A stretch of DNA of 64,000 nt from Pieris napi. Lineage: Eukaryota > Arthropoda > Insecta > Lepidoptera > Pieridae. How positions within the stretch are numbered: position 1 is the first letter of the stretch; the number at the start of each line of letters is the position of its first letter. The notes below the pieces were generated by a model that worked only from the letters and a program-made list of their open reading frames with translations, was not told where the DNA came from and ran no database searches. The position numbers and the translations under genes were made by a program. The stretch is from assembly GCF_905475465.1 (NCBI RefSeq), contig NC_062246.1, forward strand, positions 5,668,001-5,732,000, given 5' to 3'. Positions 33,101 to 44,509 of this stretch are shown here, piece after piece.

Positions 33101-36100
33101 TAAATTATTAAATTTCGTTTAGACTATGAGTAAAAATACAAATTATTATATTTTTTTATTATTATTAAGAATTCGAAAATATTAATGTATAACGATGACG
33201 TATATAAATCACTTTTCATTGCATAATTTGTATTAGTTTTATAATATATTAAATATAGTTATAACTTGACGTATTTATGCTGCAAATAAATTATTATTTA
33301 CAGGGCCAGTTAATGTGAATGGAACCATGATGTCAATGCTAGACTTTCGGTATTTGAGATGTGTTATGAAACGGGAGTGGAAATGCCCTGATAGTGAGAT
33401 CAACTTCTTTTTATACACCCCGTAAGTAAAACCACAAGCTTTTACTGGATATTCAAAATACCTGTCTTAATTGTTGCAGATAAATTTGTTACGTAGAAAG
33501 CCTATATTATTATCAGTATCATTACACAAATCTGTGTAATGAAGCTTTAACCTATAGTTAAATATTAAATCTGCATATAAACCAATCATGAACAGGAAAG
33601 ACTTAATACTATTAAATTATAAGTATGTTCATACTTTCATAGTGTCGATAACTGAATTAAACACGCCGGCAGCAACTGACGTTTACGTTTAAAATATGTC
33701 ATAAGCACTACGGCGCGTATTCAGTACCAATAACGTACCAAGACTAGGTGCATCATGATTAAATATTTAAAAGGAAACGAAATGTCATTCATTACTATGA
33801 ATAACTCCCCACCGATTATAAATTAATGAATACGTAGAAATTTCTATGGCATTTAATAACTATACCATAAAATAGGAAAGTTTGTATCGATTTATGATAG
33901 AAATATCTTAAAAACTTCTGTGCAGTTTATTCCTTTATTCGACCCCTGCCACTTCCATATAATATGTTTTCCAAATTCAAACTGTGCTAAGGTATTTGAT
34001 TGTATTTCCCGAATTAATTGACGTGATAAATAACTTCCTACGGTAGTTATAATAAAAAAATCTTAATAAAGTAAGTTAAGTATGTTCCATATATGTCTAA
34101 GAGCTGTTAAGCGACTGTAGCTTGCTAAACACAAGGCCAATAAAGCAGAACTTATTATATTGCCTGCTTATATTTGTACTTTCTTTGTCGAAAGTAAAAA
34201 GTCTATGGTCAAGTTTATTTTCGCAGGGAACGGCCATACCAGCAGAGGGTTGATGTAAGAAGGATACAATTGCTACCAAAGATTGGGTGGAAATTAACCA
34301 GGAAGAATGTATTTATAATTCATGGCTTCAATGGTACACACTCGAAGACACCTATGTCTTTTATACGGGATGGTAAGTTTCTCACCACTATCAAGATGTG
34401 ATGTAAGAGTGCACTATAGGAAATGCAATCTCGAGTCGAGATCTCATGGGATTGAGGATTACAATCTCGCGAGATCTCGGTATTTTCGAGATCTCGGAAT
34501 CCTAGATATTTAAGATTGATTTTGGAATGACGTAAATGAATGCTTAATGCTTGATACATACTCTGAATCTTACCTAGCCTGCGGCTCAGAAATTCAGGGA
34601 GAAAAGAGAATTTTCAAATCTAAATACAAAAGCATTGGTGTCGTAATAAAACCGTATTTTAAAGAAATAATAAATCTAATGTAATAAAGAGTACATAATT
34701 TTGTGTATACTTTTTTAATGGATGCTACTTATCCACATAGGTCTGCTGTGCCTACTTCAGTAAATATTTATTCAAATTATAATCTGTAAATTTACAATGG
34801 TTGCCTGGAAGAAATCGCTCGAAAGTGATAAGGTCTAATAATTATTCTAATTGTACTAATGTCTTGCAAAGAACAGTTAAATACATAAATAAACCTTTAT
34901 TTTACCTAATCTATGTTACTAGTGATCATCAAAATCATAATTTTAATCTTTGAGGTCGGAAGTAAATACAAATTAAAAATAATTTCAGCTTACCTGTGGC
35001 GTAAGGATTACAATGTCTTCATGGTAGACTGGTCGCAACTGTCAAGATTTCCTTGTTACTTATCTGCTCTCGCAAACATGAGGTGAGATAGTATAGATAA
35101 GGTTAAAAAGATTTTGTTTTAGAATCAGTATCACCGTATATAAGTACCTTTAATTTCACATTATTACTAAGCAGCCTAAGTAGATAGCTCGGCCAATGTG
35201 TGGCGGAGCTTGCCAACTCATTCAGAATCTTTCTCCTAGGACCAACTTTAATACCCCTAAATATCGATTAAAAACTCCTAGTGTTTTTTTCTACAGTCGT
35301 TTTGAGAGGTAATTTTAAATATGTAATAGGAACAAACCCACCATCTAAATCAGTGTTTTCCAACGTGTGGCCCACTACCACTGATTATTAAGGGGGGCTA
35401 TTCGACAATTATTTGAAGTTAGAATTTAATCATCATTCATAATCATATTTTTTTTTCATTATATGTTTTACTTACTGTGTATCGTTAACAATTTCCTAGT
35501 AATTTCTTCCTAAAAAGGAAAAATATGATAGGTATCATAAGTTTCTTTAATTTAACGATAAAATGTTTTTAAATTAAAAGTAACGTATGTTGAAACGCAC
35601 AAAAAAAGGTTGGGAAACACTAATCTAAATGTTTGCCGTTATGGCGTTATTTAGTGGCTCAACCAAGTATTATTATTAAACACGCACGTATTTTACACCT
35701 ATTATATTATATGTATCTCTTCTTTTATATCTTTAATATGGTATTGTTTACTACACTATAATGTTTACTCTGCACCTATAAACAAAAATCCATTGACAAC
35801 AGGACGCACAATCCTAGTTCAGTATCACAAGCTTAGTAACAAAGCGGGAATATTTATAGAAAAATCGTTAGAAACGCTGAGTCTTATATTGGATTTGAAG
35901 GTCACAGGAGTCAAGCGATAAGTCTCGTTTCTGAATATATAACCCTAAGTTGAATATAATAAAAACATAATGTAGAAAGACTTTCGCGTTTCTTAAAGGT
36001 TATGTTATAAATTATAAGGCTATTGGTGTTTAGGCTAGCAGCACAATGTTCAGCGCAACTTTACTCGTACCTGACACAAAGTGGTGTGCTTGCGAAAATG

Positions 36101-37639
36101 ATAACCTGCGTCGGACATTCACTCGGCGCTCACATTTGCGGCATGATGTCTGGACATCTCACCGTGAAACAGAACAAGATTATCGGTAAGTGCTTTAATG
36201 TATTTAATCTTAGGTTAAAAAGACTCGCTGAGGCCCGAATAGGAGGCCGAGCTCTCTACGTGGCGTTGAAGGAACTACCCGTTGTCGTATTAGGTATTCT
36301 CATTCAATCTCTGAATAGCAAATTCTGGTGTGGGTCCAGTTCTACATACTTTGAAGGAGATATTTCCAATTATAAAGGCTTTAAAAATAATGGTTTCTAA
36401 TAATAATAGTATTAAACTGTTTGAAAATTATCTTCACTTTCAAACAATACAAAAAATCTCATAGTTAGTGATGAAATAAAAATTAAGTTATTTAATGGAA
36501 CAAATCGGCAGCGTTCGGTGAACGTGTGTTCTTGGAACTAAGCCGGCATACGTTTTTAATTTGTATTAAATGCTTACTTACTGTCAAAAGCTGCCCTGCG
36601 ATTCTGTAACTCACTTCACACACCCTCAGCGCTGATTTTTGCTGTCAAATCGTTCGTTTCGGTGTCATGTTACAATTTGGTATTCTGTTAAACAATAACC
36701 GCGACAAAAGCGCCGCTCAAATGAGATTGTTAACATTTGGAACTAAAATTTGGCACTGCTACACTTACGCTCCAAAATTGTTGGTATTTGGTATTCTGAT
36801 ACATACCATTTGACATCTCATCTCACTTAAATGTACATTTTGTACGACAATTGACAAATTAAAAGTTGCTCTTCCCTCGCTGAAATCGTCATTTACCAGT
36901 GAGTTAGCCATTTTTAGCGAAGTTAAAACTTGTTTTATGTGAAAATATTCTAACATAGGACAATCTATATGTATCTTGTGGTAAGTTTATAAAATAATAT
37001 TTATCAATACAGCATTATTTTACGAAAAAAATTATATATATAAACATTAAGCTTCGTGAAATTGAACTTTGTTATTGTTACAGAAGGCCCGTTTCCACTT
37101 TTAAAGTTTAAACCTCTATTTCAAGAAATAAATGATGTAATCCATTAAAAAATACTTAATATAATATCTATAGATGGCGAAGAAAATGTAGGCACGAAAC
37201 GACCAATTGGTTTCTCGGCGTTGGTTATTATCGCTTTTTTCCAATACTCAAGAAATTATATGGTATTGACGAAACCTAGAACATATGCTGCTGAGATGAA
37301 CGAAGAGTCTAGTAAATACTAAATAGATGATCTAAGGTAAACATTTTGATTACTTTAGCATTAAAAATATAATTTTTATCCAAGAACCAATTTTTCGATG
37401 CAGTCTTGATCATGTCTTGTCTCCAGCAGAGATAAGTCGAACAAAAAACGATAAATAAGATAGGTAAATATTGTAATATATTTGTATTTTTCTACTATAC
37501 TAAAATTATAAATCTAATAATTTCAGAGATCCCCAAATGTTCAAAATTCCTGATAGAAAAATACATTCTGCCTTTGAAGAAGAAGAATATTACATGTGTA
37601 TCATACAACAAGGCCCCTGGATATAAAAAGACACAATAG
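30180..37639 (+). CDS. Lipase-like protein (pancreatic lipase family), probably decaying
   Basis: Seven + strand exons fit by phase: 30180-30228, 33304-33421, 34227-34372, 34989-35082, 36034-36185, 37084-37311 and 37527-37639, 900 nt in all, near the usual insect length of about 300 aa. The start MLVKCGFVIIIVLITIG is a signal peptide, so a secreted product. Then come FFLYTP, NVFIIHGFNG (oxyanion region), YNVFMVDWSQL, and GHSLGAH with the nucleophile Ser165. The sixth exon keeps lipase-like wording (FKPLF, NDVIH, GTKRPIG) but has an in-frame TAA at 37146-37148 and reads GPFP where the family has LDPA with the triad aspartate. Exons 1-5 are intact. An AATAAA follows at 37686. Either a recent pseudogene or a truncated non-catalytic lipase; exons 6-7 are less certain than 1-5. 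Confidence 0.72.
30229..33303 (+). other. Lipase intron 1, nothing recognised
   Basis: A 3.1-kb AT-rich intron between the signal-peptide exon and exon 2. I saw no open frame, transposon end or tandem repeat that can be supported. Confidence 0.5.
35351..35622. mobile_element. hAT-type MITE, 272 bp
   Basis: Flanked by the perfect 8-bp duplication ATCTAAAT (35343-35350 and 35623-35630). The ends CAGTGTTTTCCAAC and GTTGGGAAACACTA are imperfect inverted repeats of hAT type. No open frame. It lies in lipase intron 4. Confidence 0.88.
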
Positions 37640-37685
37640 TGCAGACATTTTCAAATTATTGAATTTCGACTATCCTTCAATTTAT

Positions 37686-37691
37686 AATAAA
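37686..37691 (+). terminator. Candidate lipase poly(A) signal
   Basis: AATAAA 47 nt after the TAG at 37637-37639, which supports 37527-37639 as a terminal exon. Confidence 0.5.
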
Positions 37692-39716
37692 TGATAACAC
37701 AGTACAATTTCGGTTCCTATATTTTTATAAAATATATTGATATAACATTAAGGTTTTGGATAAAAACATTATTCTGCTTTACACAAGTATGAAATACCAT
37801 CATTACATACATGATGGTTTAAGTACTTATTAAGCTTTTTTAAATTTATCGTTCATAACTATTACTTTTTACAAACTAATTAGAAAATATATTAAAATAA
37901 ATATATTTATCTACAAAATAAAGTAGATGTTATTGATTAGCTCTATGTGAGGCTGTGTTTTAATTAGTTTTTATTATACTTAAGTTTGTTTTACTGAAAG
38001 TTATTTTGTAGTGTGTTAAAAGTTTACTATAATCATTAAATTAAATGTTTAAAGTTATTATATTGTTCTTTTATTCACCTATAAAGTAACATGGCTTATA
38101 TATTTTTCATTTCGGCTTAGCTATGTATTTAACTCGGTTACTACGTTTTCTATAGGCAGTCATTAAATAAGTGGTAGATTTAATTAATCATTTTATTAAT
38201 ATAATATTATTAGATACAAAAAAAAATATTATGAAGTACACAATTATCTTAAACACGGTAATACAATTTTTCATATAAAAATCATAGTTGTCCAAACTGC
38301 ATTCAAAATAGATTAGTGGTCTCGGTTTAATATCTCTTCTTAACATTTCAATAATTGGTCATTTTCTTCCTCATTCTTGACAACTACCACTGATGGCTGT
38401 AATACAATGATTATCTGTTAAAATTGTAAATAGGAAAATGTGGTAGGTCACTGTACTGACACAATAATATTGCATAGCAATTTAATTATTGTAAAGTTAA
38501 GGTAAATAATAAAAAAACTTGCATAAAACACACAAAAACTTATATATGGGATATCTTTGTATTTCTAAGTAAAGTATCTTAAAAACATGTTTGATAATAT
38601 TATAACTAAGCCAAATATTATTAAAAGTTTTATGGTAACAAGGCTTAGTAATTTCGCACAGTATTTGATTCAGTACTATGAATAAAAAAAATCTTGAGCA
38701 AACCTATATTTAGACTCAAAAATCCAAATCCAAGTATGTACTTTAAAAACAATTATTTATTAATGAAACAAATCCAAGACCCATAAAGGGTATGTTTAGT
38801 TTTAAAGTGTAGTCAGCAGCAATAACTATCTTTTGATTGCTTCATTAAATAAGTTATGGCAATGTTGTTTCCAACATTTAAAATTAACGTTGATCACTTG
38901 AAATGGTATGAATTTGAGCAATTGAAAGCTTATATATTTGATCCAACATACCTAACATGATTATTTATACTTGTATTCTGAAATCTGAACAATTAAATTA
39001 AATTCAACTTGATCAGTTAAAATTAATACTTCTTATATTTCATGAATGGAATTTGAAGTTAGGAAACCTAAAAATATTTTTTTATTTGACATTTTTAACC
39101 AACAATTTCATTATTCTTTACAATGTCGCTTCGATTTAACCTATTACATTTGACTTCAAATTTGCCATCAAACAAACAAACTTTGTTAACTGTTTTACTA
39201 GTCACTACTTATTCCTATTTATTTACTATGATAGTTATTATATTTCTAAAATAGTTTTAATAGAATTCAGTTTTTATGAGTGTTAGTAAAAACATAGGTA
39301 ATATTGTTGTTGTGTGTTTGACCTCTGAATCACTTAAAAAGGTTGCAATAGTAGTTTCATGGCATCTAAAAAGTACCAACACTTGCACTTACACAAATGA
39401 ATAAATATATAAACACTAATTTTTCTTCTTTATAGATAGGTACCCTTTTATTTTATAATTACTCAACAAAATATTATATGAAAACATTGGTATTAACCTT
39501 GGTTACCTTTAGTAACATTTTGAAAATTTAAAACACCTATCCATCCTGTTTACTTTGAATCCGTAGCCCATTTGCTGAGAGAATCACTTTTAGCGTGACA
39601 TCATCTTTTATCTTTTTGTTAAGATAATATTCTTAAATTTTTTACAATATATCCAGATGTTAGGTATCCCTTGTTTCGTGCTGAAACATAATTAATATTT
39701 TTAAGTTTCTGTCGGT

Positions 39717-40100
39717 TTATCTTTTTTTTTAATTCAAACGTCGACCATTTTGTTTTATTAAAAATATTTTGTTTATGTATGATGAAAATTTTGACAATTA
39801 ACTCTTTTTATAAAATAATAGTTATTCCGTGAGTCCACTACGCAGTAACAGCGCTCCCTTCGTCACTGACGTAATTTTTGGAATCTCATGGTATTCTGTT
39901 AATAAATTTTACATTACGTCTTGATAAGTGGAGGGAGGTAACCTAGTGAGTTGTTGTCTATTAATATCGTGACAATTGACTCATTTTATTTTATAAAAAG
40001 AGTTAATTGTCAAAATTTTCATCATACATAAACAAAATATTTTTAATAAAACAAAAAGGTCGACGTTTGAATTAAAAAAAATATTAAAAAAAAGATAAAC
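39717..40100. repeat. Nested inverted repeat in the palindrome spacer
   Basis: The sequence with 'caaacgtcgacc' and 'tttatgtatgatgaaaattt' (39717-39825) is repeated inverted at about 39985-40095. The core between them includes 'cgcagtaacagcgctccc' and 'ggtattctgtta', resembling the MITE family. A reversed copy of core plus one arm lies at 43428-43747. Confidence 0.8.
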
Positions 40101-42386
40101 CGTGAAAATATCTCAAAAATGATTTATCTGATGGAAAATAATAGAATAGCGAGGAAAATTATTAAAACCCATCTGGCAATGGGGCCGCTTAAAGGTAAGT
40201 AGTGAGTTTATTTATTAGTCAATCGTAAGTTACGTATTTTGTTTATAACTTCCAATTAAGAGTTTATATTTCGTATTTACCCGACAACTGACCAGCCGTG
40301 GTGTATATGAGCGACAGAAACTTAAAAATATTAATTATGTTTCAGCACGAAACAAGGGATACCTAACATCTGGATATATTGTAAAAAATTTAAGAATATT
40401 ATCTTAACAAAAAGATAAAAGATGATGTCACGCTAAAAGTGATTCTCTCAGCAAATGGGCTACGGATTCAAAGTAAACAGGATGGATAGGTGTTTTAAAT
40501 TTTCAAAATGTTACTAAAGGTAACCAAGGTTAATACCAATGTTTTCATATAATATTTTGTTGAGTAATTATAAAATAAAAGGGTACCTATCTATAAAGAA
40601 GAAAAATTAGTGTTTATATATTTATTCATTTGTGTAAGTGCAAGTGTTGGTACTTTTTAGATGCCATGAAACTACTATTGCAACCTTTTTAAGTGATTCA
40701 GAGGTCAAACACACAACAACAATATTACCTATGTTTTTACTAACACTCATAAAAACTGAATTCTATTAAAACTATTTTAGAAATATAATAACTATCATAG
40801 TAAATAAATAGGAATAAGTAGTGACTAGTAAAACAGTTAACAAAGTTTGTTTGTTTGATGGCAAATTTGAAGTCAAATGTAATAGGTTAAATCGAAGCGA
40901 CATTGTAAAGAATAATGAAATTGTTGGTTAAAAATGTCAAATAAAAAAATATTTTTAGGTTTCCTAACTTCAAATTCCATTCATGAAATATAAGAAGTAT
41001 TAATTTTAACTGATCAAGTTGAATTTAATTTAATTGTTCAGATTTCAGAATACAAGTATAAATAATCATGTTAGGTATGTTGGATCAAATATATAAGCTT
41101 TCAATTGCTCAAATTCATACCATTTCAAGTGATCAACGTTAATTTTAAATGTTGGAAACAACATTGCCATAACTTATTTAATGAAGCAATCAAAAGATAG
41201 TTATTGCTGCTGACTACACTTTAAAACTAAACATACCCTTTATGGGTCTTGGATTTGTTTCATTAATAAATAATTGTTTTTAAAGTACATACTTGGATTT
41301 GGATTTTTGAGTCTAAATATAGGTTTGCTCAAGATTTTTTTTATTCATAGTACTGAATCAAATACTGTGCGAAATTACTAAGCCTTGTTACCATAAAACT
41401 TTTAATAATATTTGGCTTAGTTATAATATTATCAAACATGTTTTTAAGATACTTTACTTAGAAATACAAAGATATCCCATATATAAGTTTTTGTGTGTTT
41501 TATGCAAGTTTTTTTATTATTTACCTTAACTTTACAATAATTAAATTGCTATGCAATATTATTGTGTCAGTACAGTGACCTACCACATTTTCCTATTTAC
41601 AATTTTAACAGATAATCATTGTATTACAGCCATCAGTGGTAGTTGTCAAGAATGAGGAAGAAAATGACCAATTATTGAAATGTTAAGAAGAGATATTAAA
41701 CCGAGACCACTAATCTATTTTGAATGCAGTTTGGACAACTATGATTTTTATATGAAAAATTGTATTACCGTGTTTAAGATAATTGTGTACTTCATAATAT
41801 TTTTTTTTGTATCTAATAATATTATATTAATAAAATGATTAATTAAATCTACCACTTATTTAATGACTGCCTATAGAAAACGTAGTAACCGAGTTAAATA
41901 CATAGCTAAGCCGAAATGAAAAATATATAAGCCATGTTACTTTATAGGTGAATAAAAGAACAATATAATAACTTTAAACATTTAATTTAATGATTATAGT
42001 AAACTTTTAACACACTACAAAATAACTTTCAGTAAAACAAACTTAAGTATAATAAAAACTAATTAAAACACAGCCTCACATAGAGCTAATCAATAACATC
42101 TACTTTATTTTGTAGATAAATATATTTATTTTAATATATTTTCTAATTAGTTTGTAAAAAGTAATAGTTATGAACGATAAATTTAAAAAAGCTTAATAAG
42201 TACTTAAACCATCATGTATGTAATGATGGTATTTCATACTTGTGTAAAGCAGAATAATGTTTTTATCCAAAACCTTAATGTTATATCAATATATTTTATA
42301 AAAATATAGGAACCGAAATTGTACTGTGTTATCATTTATTATAAATTGAAGGATAGTCGAAATTCAATAATTTGAAAATGTCTGCA

Positions 42387-42941
42387 CTATTGTGTCTTTT
42401 TATATCCAGGGGCCTTGTTGTATGATACACATGTAATATTCTTCTTCTTCAAAGGCAGAATGTATTTTTCTATCAGGAATTTTGAACATTTGGGGATCTC
42501 TGAAATTATTAGATTTATAATTTTAGTATAGTAGAAAAATACAAATATATTACAATATTTACCTATCTTATTTATCGTTTTTTGTTCGACTTATCTCTGC
42601 TGGAGACAAGACATGATCAAGACTGCATCGAAAAATTGGTTCTTGGATAAAAATTATATTTTTAATGCTAAAGTAATCAAAATGTTTACCTTAGATCATC
42701 TATTTAGTATTTACTAGACTCTTCGTTCATCTCAGCAGCATATGTTCTAGGTTTCGTCAATACCATATAATTTCTTGAGTATTGGAAAAAAGCGATATAA
42801 CCAACGCCGAGAAACCAATTGGTCGTTTCGTGCCTACATTTTCTTCGCCATCTATAGATATTATATTAAGTATTTTTTAATGGATTACATCATTTATTTC
42901 TTGAAATAGAGGTTTAAACTTTAAAAGTGGAAACGGGCCTT
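42387..42941 (-). pseudogene. Inverted copy of lipase exons 6-7
   Basis: Counterparts of the lipase exons lie at 42941-42715 and 42499-42387 on the - strand, with the same splice signals and the same premature TAA. The first is one base shorter (TTATATCGC instead of TTATTATCGC), which shifts the frame. No upstream lipase exons accompany it, so it is a 3' fragment carried by the right arm. Confidence 0.8.
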
Positions 42942-43427
42942 CTGTAACAATAACAAAGTTCAATTTCACGAAGCTTAATGTTTATATATATAATTTTTTT
43001 CGTAAAATAATGCTGTATTGATAAATATTATTTTATAAACTTACCCCAAGATACATATAGATTGTCCTATGTTAGAATATTTTCACATAAAACAAGTTTT
43101 AACTTCGCTAAAAATGGCTAACTCACTGGTAAATGACGATTTCAGCGAGGGAAGAGCAACTTTTAATTTGACGTACAAAATGTACATTTAAATGAGATGA
43201 GATGTCAAATGGTATGTATCAGAATACCAAATACCAACAATTTTGGAGCGTAAGTGTAGCAGTGCCAAATTTTAGTTCCAAATGTGAACAATCTTATTTG
43301 AGCGGCGCTTTTGTCGCGGTTATTGTTTAACAGAATACCAAATTGTAACATGACACCGAAACGAACGATTTGACAGCAAAACTCAGCGCTGAGAGTGTGT
43401 GAAGCGAGTTACAGAATCGCAGGGCAG

Positions 43428-43747
43428 TTTATCTTTTTTTTAATATTATTAATTTTATTTCAAACGTCGACCATTTTGTTCTCTATTTTGTTTTATTAAA
43501 AATATTTTGTTTATGTATGATGAAAATTTTGACAATTTACTCTTTTTATAAAATAAAATGAGTCAATTGTCACGATATTAATAGACAACAACTTACTAGG
43601 TTACCTGCCTCCACTTATCAAGACGTAATGTAAAATTTCTTAACAGAATACCATGAGATTCCAAAAATTACGTCAGTGACGAAGGGAGCGCTGTTACTGC
43701 GTAGTGGACTCACGGATTAACAGTGAGTTACAGAATCGCAGGGCAGA
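43428..43747. mobile_element. MITE-like element abutting the right arm
   Basis: Reverse-orientation relative of the spacer element (39830-40095). It ends 'gtgagttacagaatcgcagg', the same terminus as the palindrome and the MITE at 603-853. Confidence 0.75.
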
Positions 43748-43821
43748 TCTTAGCATATTTTGTTGATTATTGACAAAAAGTATCAAAGTTTCTACTGTCA
43801 TGTCAAACTATAAAAATAATC

Positions 43822-44036
43822 TAGGGGGCCGTTCAAGTCCCCCCCCCCCCTTCTCTTGTCAGCAAAAGTAAGCAAAGGTCTCAAAAATAATCGTATATAA
43901 ACGTATTAATATTTTGTAGGAATCCTCGAAAATGCATTTCGTTTTCAAGCATAGATAATGTTTCGGTAATATCACCAAAAAAAGAAAATCAAAGACCCCC
44001 CCCTATAGTGCTTACGTAATACTTGAACGGGGTACT
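43822..44036. mobile_element. Diverged PIF/Harbinger-like MITE
   Basis: Starts 'gggggccgttcaagt' with a C-run and ends 'cgtaatacttgaacgggg'. The ends resemble those of the MITEs in Sfmbt, but the interior differs and no clean duplication is seen. Confidence 0.5.
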
Positions 44037-44054
44037 GACAACAATTTTATAATA

Positions 44055-44217
44055 TAGGAAAGATTTAACAGCTATTGAAACTGGTGCAGTCATTGACACA
44101 TGCATACTTCCATGTCTATCGTATGGATGCCTAACGTTTTTAATAAGGCGCTAATGAGGAAGATTGGATTATGCCAACGGGCTATGGAGGTTTCTATCTT
44201 TCGGTTGAAAATTAGAC
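44055..44217 (+). mobile_element. LINE remnant
   Basis: Reads VIDTCILPCLSYGCLTF, a frame break, then KIGLCQRAMEVSIFRLKIRQ. This matches the usual C-terminal reverse transcriptase wording of insect LINEs (LPxLxYG, then QRAMERSM). Degenerate. Confidence 0.7.
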
Positions 44218-44408
44218 AGTGAAAAACAGTGTAACACGGTTACAAAAATAACAGACGTGGTAATACCCCGTAGGTCCTGTACTAGTATTAAATATAATAA
44301 TAACATAAACTAAACGTAATCTTACTTAAGTACCTACTCGAATAAAGACGAACACCTAATAATTTATTTCATTAAAATATTGAAATTTCTTTTAAAAATC
44401 AATACAAA

Positions 44409-44414
44409 TTTATT
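44409..44414 (-). terminator. Candidate poly(A) signal of the first aldehyde dehydrogenase
   Basis: AATAAA on the - strand about 95 nt beyond the stop codon at 44510-44512. Confidence 0.45.
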
Positions 44415-44509
44415 TCTTATTTACATTTACAAGGATTTCGCCAAGAAATAATTTCGGGACATATTCATAATGGTGCCAGCACGAGTCTCCATATGGAAGC
44501 AATGAACTT

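Larger units (their letters stand above)
36591..43427. repeat. 6.8-kb palindrome, about 3.1-kb arms
   Basis: The left arm 36591-39715 is repeated as reverse complement at 40314-43427, with a spacer of about 598 bp. The arms are close but not identical: the left has an extra 'acaattg' near 36846, the right lacks one base in the lipase exon copy, and there are scattered substitutions near the outer ends. Both outer ends begin CTGCCCTGCGATTCTG, the terminus of the MITE family at 603-853. The left boundary falls in lipase intron 5, so each arm carries lipase exons 6-7 and about 2 kb of 3' flank. Apart from those exons no coding sequence was found. Confidence 0.93.

Noticed and set aside
37084..37175. 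A tiny intron from GTAATCC (37137) to CTATAG (37174) removing the lipase stop codon
   Set aside because: About 38 nt is too short for an insect spliceosomal intron, and joining the ends throws the next segment out of frame.
36591..43427. Polinton/Maverick or other large self-replicating element
   Set aside because: No polymerase, integrase, protease or capsid-like frame in either arm; the only coding-like sequence is duplicated lipase exons.
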